From NCBI GenBank assembly GCA_021163085.1, contig JAGGXL010000100.1, positions 1-6,123 of the forward strand: a stretch of DNA of 6,123 nt, given 5' to 3'. Below, one piece after another: positions 1 through 6,119 of the stretch; position 1 is the first letter of the stretch, and the number at the start of each line of letters is the position of its first letter. The notes under the pieces were generated by a model. The model was given only the letters and a program-made list of their open reading frames with translations. It was not told the DNA's origin and did no database searches. The position numbers were made by a program, and so were the translations under genes. The stretch comes from Thermodesulfobacterium sp. (GTDB lineage: Bacteria > Desulfobacterota > Thermodesulfobacteria > Thermodesulfobacteriales > Thermodesulfobacteriaceae).

Positions 1-175
1 TCCCGTATGTAAAAAGAGAGTTTCTTGGGAAAACAATCCTTACAGGCCATTTTGTTCTAAGGAGTGTAAACTTGCCGATTTTTATCACTGGATTAATGAA
101 GACTACAGAATAAAAATTTCAAGAGAAAACTTGCTTGATGATAAGGAACTTCACTTTGGAGAAATAGATAATTAA
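1..175 (+). CDS. yacG: YacG-type zinc-binding DNA gyrase inhibitor, 3' part only
   Basis: The window opens inside this gene. The reading frame starts at base 2 and gives 57 residues before a TAA at 173-175. Visible residues are P-V-C at the very start, then a Trp, the segment PYRPFCSKEC, and LADFYHWI. This matches YacG: a CPxC knuckle, about 15 residues, FRPFCSxxC, then D-x-x-x-W. The first zinc-ligand Cys lies just upstream of the window; the other three (C3, C18 and C22 of the visible part) are present. The family is about 55-70 residues long, so only a few residues should be missing. In E. coli YacG binds one zinc, contacts GyrB and blocks DNA binding by gyrase. The short acidic tail (DDKEL...GEIDN) agrees with the family's variable C-terminus. 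It is followed after 24 nt by the flavoprotein gene on the same strand. Confidence 0.9.
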   Translation, partial: PVCKKRVSWENNPYRPFCSKECKLADFYHWINEDYRIKISRENLLDDKELHFGEIDN

Positions 176-183
176 AATAGGTT

Positions 184-190
184 AAGGGGG
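184..190 (+). promoter_or_regulatory. Ribosome binding site of the flavoprotein gene
   Basis: The purine run AAGGGGG lies 9 nt before the ATG at 200. It sets the start, because the nearby TTG at 193 is out of frame. It occupies most of the 24-nt gap after yacG. Confidence 0.7.
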
Positions 191-199
191 TTTTGAGAA

Positions 200-1102
200 A
201 TGGATTATGATATAGCAATAATTGGATTTGGTCCTGCTGGGATTCAGGCAGGTATTCATGCAGGCAGAAGAAAAAATAAGGTAATTCTTTTTGGTAAAGT
301 TTCTGAAAGTGCTCTCTGGTATGCACATTTGGAAAATTACTTTGGTTTTGAGGAAAAAGTAGAAGGCAAAGAACTTCTTTTGGCAGGAATTAAACAGCTT
401 AAAAGGGCAGGGGTTACAATTGTAGAAGAAGACATTATAAAGATAGAACCTCTGGAAAAAGGTTTTAAGCTCACTACAGAGAAAGAGAAAGAGCTTACCG
501 CACTTGCACTTATTCTTGCAATGGGTATAAAAAGAAAAAAGAGCTTTTTTAAAAGAGAAAAAGACTTTATAGGAAAAGGGATTTCTTACTGCGTGGATTG
601 CGATGCCTGGTTTTATAAAGGGAAAAGAGTTATTGTTATTGGAGATGGTAGTTCAGCTATATGGGGAGCAAAGTTTTTAACTCAGTTTGCAGATGAGGTA
701 TTTTTTTATTTTTCTAAGGGAGAGCTTTCTTCTGAGGAAAAAAAGACACTTGTAGAAAAGGGTGTAAAAGTTCTCACTCAGAAACCTGTTGAAATAATTG
801 GAGAAACTGAAGTAGAGGGGGTTAGGCTTGATGATGGAAGTGTTTTAAAAGTTGATGGAATTTTTATTGAGCAAGGAGCAAAGGGACCTCTTGAACTCCT
901 TGCACCTCTTGGGGTGGAGCTTGATGCTGAAAACCTTAACTATGTTAAAGTGGATAGAAAAATGAGAACCAGTGTAGATGGTATTTTTGCCTGCGGAGAT
1001 ATTACAGGACTTCCCCTGCAGGTGGCCAAGGCTGTAGGAGAGGGTTGTATAGCAGGTCTTTCTGCTTCAGATTATATAAACAAAATAAAAGGGGAGAACT
1101 AA
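200..1102 (+). CDS. Thioredoxin-reductase-like FAD-dependent disulfide oxidoreductase with non-canonical pyridine nucleotide site
   Basis: A 300-residue protein, close to the usual ~310 of low-molecular-weight thioredoxin reductases. Domain order is FAD half (G-F-G-P-A-G at residues 9-14), central nucleotide-binding insert with the redox pair C131-V-D-C134 followed by D135, a second dinucleotide fold (G-D-G-S-S-A at 148-153), then the FAD-contacting C-G-D-I-T-G (265-270) and the closing QVAKAVGEG. The CxxCD and the C-terminal FAD motif argue for a real disulfide-reducing enzyme. Several family hallmarks differ: the GGQ segment after the first strand is absent, A-T-G is A-M-G (107-109), and the HRRxxxR motif that binds the NADPH 2'-phosphate reads F-S-K-G-E-L-S (171-177). 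Family knowledge says that loss of these arginines goes with poor NADPH use; NADH, ferredoxin or another donor are possible. I therefore do not assign trxB. The partner is probably a thioredoxin-like protein encoded elsewhere. The start is set by a strong ribosome binding site, and the stop lies 2 nt before the proposed alr start. Confidence 0.85.
   Translation: MDYDIAIIGFGPAGIQAGIHAGRRKNKVILFGKVSESALWYAHLENYFGFEEKVEGKELLLAGIKQLKRAGVTIVEEDIIKIEPLEKGFKLTTEKEKELTALALILAMGIKRKKSFFKREKDFIGKGISYCVDCDAWFYKGKRVIVIGDGSSAIWGAKFLTQFADEVFFYFSKGELSSEEKKTLVEKGVKVLTQKPVEIIGETEVEGVRLDDGSVLKVDGIFIEQGAKGPLELLAPLGVELDAENLNYVKVDRKMRTSVDGIFACGDITGLPLQVAKAVGEGCIAGLSASDYINKIKGEN
1091..1096 (+). promoter_or_regulatory. 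Ribosome binding site that decides the alr start
   Basis: GGGGAG, preceded by a run of A, lies at the extreme 3' end of the flavoprotein gene. It is 8 nt upstream of an in-frame ATT at 1105 and 11 nt upstream of ATC at 1108. No ATG or GTG occurs in the alr frame near here. The placement supports initiation at ATT, giving a protein that begins at the residue where alanine racemases normally begin. Confidence 0.55.
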
Positions 1103-1104
1103 CT

Positions 1105-2217
1105 ATTATCTGGTATAAAAAATTAGAAATAAACTTGGGGAACATAAAAAAAAATCTGAAAGTAATAAAAAATTTTTTACCTGCAGATACTCAAATCTTA
1201 CCAGTTATAAAAAATGACGCTTATGGTCATGGACTTTTGAAGGTAGCTCATGTCCTTTCTGAAGAAAAAGTCTTTGGTTTTGGTCTTTCTGAACCAGAAG
1301 AGGCTTTAATTTTAAGAAAAGAAGGCTTTTCTCAACCAATTCTTCTTCTTTCTGGATTTGAAAAAGACTGGCTTTCTGAAATGTATAATCTTGAAATCAC
1401 TCCTATTGTTACAAGTTTAAATACTTTTGAATGGCTCAGAAACTTTGTTAAAAGCAGAAATGTTAAATGGAAGTTTCATCTTAAAGTAGATACAGGGATG
1501 CATAGATTTGGGATTGATCTTGAAGAGCTTGATAACCTGATAAAAAAAATAAAAGATTCTCCTTACCTTTTTCTCGAAGGAATTATGACTCATCTTTCCT
1601 GCTCGGAAAAACCTGAACACAAATTAACTCAGACTCAATTAGAAAATTTGAAAAAAGCTTTAGAAAAATTGAAAATTAATGGAATTAATCCAAAGTATGT
1701 GCATTTTGCTAATTCAGGTAGTATAATATTTTTGACTGAAAAAGGAAATCTGGTAAGACCAGGAATAAGCATATATGGAGGTTATCCATCTTTTAAAGCA
1801 AGAGAGCTTGTTAAGCTTTATCCTGTTATGACTCTTAAATCAAGAATAGTCGAGATAAAAAAGATTAAAAAAGGAGAGTACGCAGGATATGGTCCAAATT
1901 TCAGGGCAAAGAAGGATACAATCCTCGGACTTATTCCTGTTGGATACGGAGACGGATATCCAAAAATTTTAAGTAACAGAGGATTTGCTTATTACAAAGG
2001 AAAAAAAGTCAATGTAGTAGGTAATGTTTCCATGAAAGTACTTTATTTAGATATAACAGATGTTGAAAATCCACAAATAGGAGATGAGGTTATACTTCTT
2101 GGTGGAGAAAATGAAGAAGTGCCAGCAGATAAGCTTGCAGAACTTGCAGAAACAATAAGTTATGAACTTTTTTGTAACTTAGGAAGATCTATTCCGAGAG
2201 AATACAGATATGCTTAA
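1105..2217 (+). CDS. alr: Alanine racemase (PLP-dependent)
   Basis: Interconverts L- and D-alanine in the cytoplasm, supplying D-alanine for peptidoglycan. Counting from ATT at 1105 gives 370 residues, typical for Alr, and the landmarks nearly match Geobacillus numbering. The PLP lysine is K36 in VIKNDAYGHG. The LKVDTGMHRFG segment carries K127 (the carbamylated lysine of the family) and R134. H163 sits in MTHL, N203-S204 in ANSG, R218 in VRPGISIYGG (PLP N1 contact), the second catalytic base Y262 in AGYG, and Y353 in SYEL. The fold is an N-terminal TIM barrel plus a C-terminal beta domain. One oddity is K311, in VSMKVL, where the family has Asp (MDQ motif). Start choice: the frame is open from TTG at 1045, but that adds 20 residues lying over conserved flavoprotein codons; TTG at 1135 would remove the first strand. 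ATT at 1105 has the best ribosome binding site. Automated annotation would likely choose one of the TTGs. The 3' end overlaps tatB by 8 nt. Confidence 0.92.
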   Translation: MIWYKKLEINLGNIKKNLKVIKNFLPADTQILPVIKNDAYGHGLLKVAHVLSEEKVFGFGLSEPEEALILRKEGFSQPILLLSGFEKDWLSEMYNLEITPIVTSLNTFEWLRNFVKSRNVKWKFHLKVDTGMHRFGIDLEELDNLIKKIKDSPYLFLEGIMTHLSCSEKPEHKLTQTQLENLKKALEKLKINGINPKYVHFANSGSIIFLTEKGNLVRPGISIYGGYPSFKARELVKLYPVMTLKSRIVEIKKIKKGEYAGYGPNFRAKKDTILGLIPVGYGDGYPKILSNRGFAYYKGKKVNVVGNVSMKVLYLDITDVENPQIGDEVILLGGENEEVPADKLAELAETISYELFCNLGRSIPREYRYA

Positions 2218-2491
2218 CATAGGTTTTTCTGAAGCTGTTATTATATTTGTGGTAGCATTAATTGTTCTTGGTCCTGAAAAACTTCCTGAACTTGGTAAAT
2301 TTTTAGGGAAACTTTCCTTAGAGTTAAAAAAAGGAATAGCTGAAATAAAAAAAGAGCTTGAAATAGAAGATCTAGAAGAAGAGATTAAAGAAACAAAAGA
2401 AGAAATAGAAGAATTAAAAGAAGAGCAAACTGACATTTTCAATCCACTAAAATCTAAATCAAAGTCTAATGAAAAAAATAATCTTTCCTAA
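2210..2491 (+). CDS. tatB: Sec-independent protein translocase subunit, TatB-like (TatA/TatB family)
   Basis: A 93-residue inner-membrane component of the twin-arginine translocase, which exports folded proteins. It shows the family plan: a short N-terminus with I-G-F-S-E (4-8), one hydrophobic helix (about 6-20), the hinge G-P-E-K-L-P (21-26), an amphipathic helix (about 27-45), and a strongly acidic/lysine coiled-coil-like tail (about 46-74) ending in a Lys/Ser/Asn-rich stretch. E8 and the GFSE start are typical of TatB; TatA usually has a Phe-Gly hinge, which is lacking here. Many bacteria use one TatA/B-type protein for both roles, so the precise subtype is uncertain. TatB helps TatC recognise signal peptides, and the tatC gene follows directly. 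The ATG lies inside the end of alr (8-nt overlap) and no strong ribosome binding site is visible, so translation is probably coupled to alr. Confidence 0.88.
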   Translation: MLNIGFSEAVIIFVVALIVLGPEKLPELGKFLGKLSLELKKGIAEIKKELEIEDLEEEIKETKEEIEELKEEQTDIFNPLKSKSKSNEKNNLS

Positions 2492-3182
2492 AATTTTTGC
2501 TGTTGATGCCCTCAGTAGAATAAGAAGAGAAATTATTTTTTATATTATAGTATTTGTTGTTTTGTGGGTATTTTTGTTTTTTCTTTTTCCTTATATTTTC
2601 CCTTATCTTATGTTTCCTTATTTTAAAATTCTTAAGGGACAACCTCTTATTTTTACAAGTCTTGAAGAGGCATTATTTGTACTTTTAAGAGCTTCTTTTT
2701 ATTTAGCACTAACTGTATCTCTTCCTTTTTTGCTTATTCGTCTCTGGAAAGCAGTTTCTCAGGAATTTTTTGAGCCAGAAAAAGTATTTTTTAGAAAACT
2801 TTTTTTGATTTCCTTTTTTCTTGGTGGTGTAGGTATTTTAGTCGGATACTTTTTGTTTATACCTGTGTTTTTAAAAATACTACTTTTTTTTGGCAGAAAT
2901 TTTGAAGCAAATTTAAAAATAAATTACTTTTTATTTTTTGTATTAAGAGTCCTTTTGTTTTCGGTTTTTATATTTCAAATTCCTCTATTTTTTGCTTTAT
3001 TAATAAAAGAAGAATTTATTACACAGGAGTTCTATAAAAAAAGAAGGCTCTATTTTCTGGGTTTTTTTTATGTGCTTTCTCTTTTTTTATCTCCTACGGA
3101 TTTTTTTATTCAGCTCTTGTTAACTTTATGTTTTTTCTTATTTTTTAGATTAGCTTTTATTATAGCCGAGTTGCTTAAGTAA
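2469..3182 (+). CDS. tatC: Twin-arginine translocase subunit TatC (divergent)
   Basis: A 237-residue polytopic membrane protein, a little shorter than E. coli TatC. Hydrophobic segments at roughly 22-41, 71-93, 110-139, 154-180, 193-208 and 211-235 fit six TatC helices. Conserved traits seen are the SLEEAL...RASF segment (64-76) before helix 2, P86, a Glu (E104) at the position of the signal-peptide-contacting E103 of E. coli, G-Y-F-L-F-I-P in helix 3 (126-132), F-Q-I-P in helix 4 (169-172), and S-P-T-D (208-211) for the usual TPPD before helix 6. TatC is the receptor for twin-arginine signal peptides, working with TatB. The N-terminal HLxELRxR motif is degenerate (VDALSRIRR), keeping two arginines but not the His or the key Glu. 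The protein has 49 Phe in 237 residues. The gene begins 23 nt inside tatB with no clear ribosome binding site, suggesting coupled translation. An alternative start was not needed. Confidence 0.88.
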   Translation: MKKIIFPKIFAVDALSRIRREIIFYIIVFVVLWVFLFFLFPYIFPYLMFPYFKILKGQPLIFTSLEEALFVLLRASFYLALTVSLPFLLIRLWKAVSQEFFEPEKVFFRKLFLISFFLGGVGILVGYFLFIPVFLKILLFFGRNFEANLKINYFLFFVLRVLLFSVFIFQIPLFFALLIKEEFITQEFYKKRRLYFLGFFYVLSLFLSPTDFFIQLLLTLCFFLFFRLAFIIAELLK

Positions 3183-3183
3183 A

Positions 3184-3190
3184 AGGAGGT
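3184..3190 (+). promoter_or_regulatory. Near-perfect Shine-Dalgarno sequence of apgM
   Basis: AGGAGGT lies 8 nt before the ATG at 3199, in the 16-nt gap after tatC. It is the strongest ribosome binding site in the window and selects the upstream start of apgM, so the N-terminal extension is probably translated. A second ATG at 3289, where relatives usually begin, has purines directly against it with no usable spacing. Confidence 0.8.
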
Positions 3191-3198
3191 AAATTAAT

Positions 3199-4521
3199 AT
3201 GGGAAGAAGAAAAAAGAAAGATTCTTTGCTTCAGGAAGAATTTTTTCAATCCGAGTTTTTAAAAGATATGCCTCCACCACCTAAGGGAATGAAATATATA
3301 ATTCTAATTGGAGATGGTATGGGGGATTTTCCTATTAAAGAGTTAGGGAACAGGAGTCCTTTAGAAGCGGCCATTACTCCCGGTATGGATTTTATAGCAT
3401 CTTACGGAGAGATAGGAGCATGTCAAACTATTCCACTCGGTATGCATCCTGGATCAGATGTAGCTATTATGGGACTTTTGGGTTATTCACCAGAAGAAAA
3501 ATATACAGGAAGAGGGCCGATTGAGGCAGCAAGCAGAGGTATTGAATTAAGACCAGAGGATGTGGCTTATAGATGCAATCTGGTAACCTTAAAACTTGAA
3601 AATGAAGATCTCATTATGGAAGACTATTCTGCAGGACACATCTCTACAGAGGAGGCTGTAGAGTTAATAGAGGCTATTAACAGAAATGCAGGGACAGATA
3701 AAATTGAAATAATTCCGGGTGTTAGTTACAGACATATACTTATCTGGAGAGGTGGCTCTGGGGGACTTCATACCTATCCTCCTCATGACCTTTTAGGAAA
3801 AAGCATCTGGTTTGCTTTCCATGCATACGATGAAGAGCCTTATTTAAAAAAGTTTATAATCAAAGCTATAGAAGTTTTGGAGAAACACCCTATTAACTTA
3901 AGAAGGAAATTGAACAATCTTCCTCCAGCTAATGCAATATGGCCCTGGGGTCAGGGAAGAACTCCTGAAATAGAACCTTTTTATGAAAAATGGGGATTAA
4001 AAGGGGCAATAATTTCTGCTGTTGATTTGATTAAAGGTCTGGGAATACTTGCAAAAATGAATGTTATTGATGTTCCAGGGGCAACTGGATATATAGATAC
4101 AAATTACGAAGGAAAAGTAGATTACGCTTTATCTGCTTTAAAAGACCACGATCTTGTTCTCATTCATGTGGAAGCTCCTGATGAAGTTTCTCATCAGGGA
4201 TCACTGGAGCTAAAAATCAAAGCCATCAATGAGTTTGATAGAAGAGTTGTTAGATACCTTCTGGAAAAGATAAATGAAGTTACTGACAAATATAGGATCC
4301 TTGTTTGCTGCGATCATTTGACTCCTATTTCTATAAGAACACACTCAAGCAAACCTGTTCCTTTTGCTATTTTTGATATTACCCAGCATAAAAAGAAAAA
4401 GAAAGAGGTAAAATTTTGTGAAAGAGAAGCTTACCAATCTCCACTGTTTTTTAAAAGCGGACCTGAACTTCTGCAATACTTTTTACAGAGAAAACCCTTA
4501 TTAAATCTTGGAGATTCCTAA
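3199..4521 (+). CDS. apgM: Cofactor-independent phosphoglycerate mutase, archaeal type (ApgM; alkaline phosphatase superfamily)
   Basis: Predicted to interconvert 3- and 2-phosphoglycerate in glycolysis/gluconeogenesis through a phosphoserine intermediate and two divalent metals. The 440 residues carry the metal-binding I-G-D-G-M-G-D (37-43, D39), the nucleophile S86 in PGSDVA, TGRGPIEA (103-110), WPWGQGR (248-254), VPGATGYIDT (292-301), and the C-terminal metal ligands D328 and H332 in APDEVSH, D372-H373 in CDHLTP and H382 in RTHS. The core begins at M31. The first 30 residues are an extra segment starting GRRKKK and ending MPPPPKG, uncommon in the family. A lysine cluster (398-402) lies in the C-terminal part. 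Bacterial members of this family have also been proposed to be homoserine kinases in organisms lacking ThrB; sequence alone cannot separate the two here. Neighbours give no threonine genes. nadB follows after 2 nt, so the two are almost certainly co-transcribed. Confidence 0.9.
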   Translation: MGRRKKKDSLLQEEFFQSEFLKDMPPPPKGMKYIILIGDGMGDFPIKELGNRSPLEAAITPGMDFIASYGEIGACQTIPLGMHPGSDVAIMGLLGYSPEEKYTGRGPIEAASRGIELRPEDVAYRCNLVTLKLENEDLIMEDYSAGHISTEEAVELIEAINRNAGTDKIEIIPGVSYRHILIWRGGSGGLHTYPPHDLLGKSIWFAFHAYDEEPYLKKFIIKAIEVLEKHPINLRRKLNNLPPANAIWPWGQGRTPEIEPFYEKWGLKGAIISAVDLIKGLGILAKMNVIDVPGATGYIDTNYEGKVDYALSALKDHDLVLIHVEAPDEVSHQGSLELKIKAINEFDRRVVRYLLEKINEVTDKYRILVCCDHLTPISIRTHSSKPVPFAIFDITQHKKKKKEVKFCEREAYQSPLFFKSGPELLQYFLQRKPLLNLGDS

Positions 4522-4523
4522 AA

Positions 4524-6119
4524 ATGGATATTTCCAAAACAGATATTCTCATAATCGGTTCAGGAATTGCAGGTTTGAGCCTTGCTTTAAAACTCAAAGA
4601 CTTGGGAGAGATTACCATTCTTACCAAAAAGAGAGCTTTTGAAACATCTACCTCTCTCGCTCAGGGAGGAATAGCATGTGTTATGGAAGAGGATGATAGT
4701 TTTGAACTTCACATTCAAGATACCCTTGCTGTAGGAGATGGTATTTGTAAAAAAGAAATGGTGGAAATGGTTGTAAAATCAGCACCAGAAAGAATAAAAG
4801 ATCTTATTAACTGGGGGGTAGAATTTGATAGAGACTCGGAAAATCCTAAAAAATTTCATCTCACCCTTGAGGGAGGGCATTCAAGAAGAAGAATTTTACA
4901 TGTTGGCGATTATACTGGAAGAGCCATAGAAAATACTTTAATAGAGAGGGTTTTGGAGGTAGAAAACATTAAAATTCTTGAGAATTTTCTGATTGTAAAA
5001 CTCATTACAGAAGATTTATTAAAACCATCGAGAATATCAGGAGCTTTTGTTCTTGATCTTATCCATGTAAAGCCTGTAATTTTCTTAGCCAAGGTAGTTG
5101 TTTTATGTACAGGTGGGGCAGGAAAGGTCTATCTTTATACCAGCAATCCTGATACTGCAACAGGAGATGGAATAGCTCTTGCCTATCAAGTGGGTTGCAG
5201 GATCGCCAATATGGAATTTGTGCAGTTTCATCCAACCTGTTTGTATCATCCAAAAGCTAAAAACTTTCTTATTTCAGAATCTTTAAGAGGAGAAGGAGCA
5301 ATTCTTCTTAATGCAGAAGGAAAGAGGTTTATGCACAAATATGAGCCTGTAAAAAAAGAACTTGCTCCAAGAGATATAGTTACAAGAGCTATAGATATGG
5401 AGCTTAAGAAAACGGGTGCAGAGTGTGTTTATTTAGATATTTCTCATCTTCCTTCAGACTATATAAAAAAGCGGTTCCCTTATATATATGAGACATGTTT
5501 GAAGTTTGGTATAGATATAACTTCACAACCAATCCCTGTTGTTCCTGCAGCTCATTATCTTTGTGGAGGAATATATACCAACATTTGGGGACAAACAGAT
5601 ATACCCAATTTATTTGCTATAGGAGAGTGTGCTTGCACAGGTCTTCACGGAGGAAACAGGCTTGCCTCTAATTCTCTTCTTGAAGCTTTGTGTTTTTCTC
5701 ATCAGGCAAGCCTTAAAATAAAAAACATGTGGAATGAACTCAAAGAATTAAAAATTAAACCACCTTTAATAAAAGAAACAGCCGTTAAAGAAATAAAAGA
5801 AGAAAAAATATTTATATCTCACAACTGGGATTTAATAAGAAAAATAATGTGGGATTTTGTAGGTATTGTAAGAAGTTTAAAGATGTTAGAATTTGCCATG
5901 AAAAGAATAGAGTTTATTAAAAATGAAATAAAAGAAAACTGGTCAGGAATATACCTGGATCTTGATACCATGGAACTGAAAAGCATTACTATAGTGGCAG
6001 AACTGATAGTCAGGTCGGCTCTACAAAGATTAGAGTCAAGAGGAACTCATTATCTCATAGATTATCCCTTTAAAAGGGAAAAATATCAAAAAGATACCAT
6101 AATTTTCAAAAATTTTTGA
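4524..6119 (+). CDS. nadB: L-aspartate oxidase (NAD biosynthesis)
   Basis: Oxidises L-aspartate to iminoaspartate, which quinolinate synthase NadA then uses in de novo NAD synthesis. In anaerobes fumarate can replace oxygen as electron acceptor. The 531 residues match the family length and align along the whole E. coli protein. The FAD fold has G-S-G-I-A-G (12-17), followed by S-L-A-Q-G-G-I-A (44-51). Active-site residues correspond to E. coli E121, H244, R290 and H351: E116 in LEGGHS, H236 in FHPT, R283 in APRDIV and H344 in AAHY. The FAD-binding G-E-C and LHGGNRLASNSLLEA (374-388) distinguish it from fumarate reductase and succinate dehydrogenase flavoproteins. The C-terminal helical domain (about 430-510) ends with ESRGTHY. 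The ATG lies 2 nt after the apgM stop, with GGAG (4510-4513) 10 nt upstream inside apgM. nadA and nadC are not in the window. The TGA is 4 nt from the window end, so downstream context is unseen. Confidence 0.96.
   Translation: MDISKTDILIIGSGIAGLSLALKLKDLGEITILTKKRAFETSTSLAQGGIACVMEEDDSFELHIQDTLAVGDGICKKEMVEMVVKSAPERIKDLINWGVEFDRDSENPKKFHLTLEGGHSRRRILHVGDYTGRAIENTLIERVLEVENIKILENFLIVKLITEDLLKPSRISGAFVLDLIHVKPVIFLAKVVVLCTGGAGKVYLYTSNPDTATGDGIALAYQVGCRIANMEFVQFHPTCLYHPKAKNFLISESLRGEGAILLNAEGKRFMHKYEPVKKELAPRDIVTRAIDMELKKTGAECVYLDISHLPSDYIKKRFPYIYETCLKFGIDITSQPIPVVPAAHYLCGGIYTNIWGQTDIPNLFAIGECACTGLHGGNRLASNSLLEALCFSHQASLKIKNMWNELKELKIKPPLIKETAVKEIKEEKIFISHNWDLIRKIMWDFVGIVRSLKMLEFAMKRIEFIKNEIKENWSGIYLDLDTMELKSITIVAELIVRSALQRLESRGTHYLIDYPFKREKYQKDTIIFKNF

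Noticed and set aside
150..178. Possible sigma-70 promoter: TTCACT (150-155), 17-nt spacer, TAAAAT (173-178), before the flavoprotein gene
   Set aside because: The match is fair (4/6 and 5/6) but such matches are common by chance in AT-rich DNA. It lies in the yacG 3' end, and the implied leader would start at the ribosome binding site itself.
93..326. 77-residue open frame on the minus strand
   Set aside because: It lies opposite the yacG 3' end and the flavoprotein FAD domain, both well supported, and shows no family resemblance.
1045..1104. TTG at 1045 as the alr start, with AGGAG (1036-1040) upstream
   Set aside because: Spacing is only 4 nt, the purines encode the conserved AVGEG of the flavoprotein, and the 20 added residues do not resemble any Alr N-terminus.
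2179..2442. 87-residue Ser-rich open frame on the minus strand
   Set aside because: It is the antisense image of the acidic, Glu/Lys-rich tatB gene; the Ser richness comes from complementing GAA/AGA codons.
6065..6079. Inverted repeat TCCCTTTAAAAGGGA near the end of nadB, as a terminator
   Set aside because: It lies within conserved nadB coding sequence (DYPFKRE), has almost no loop, no following T run, and is nearly 40 nt before the stop codon.
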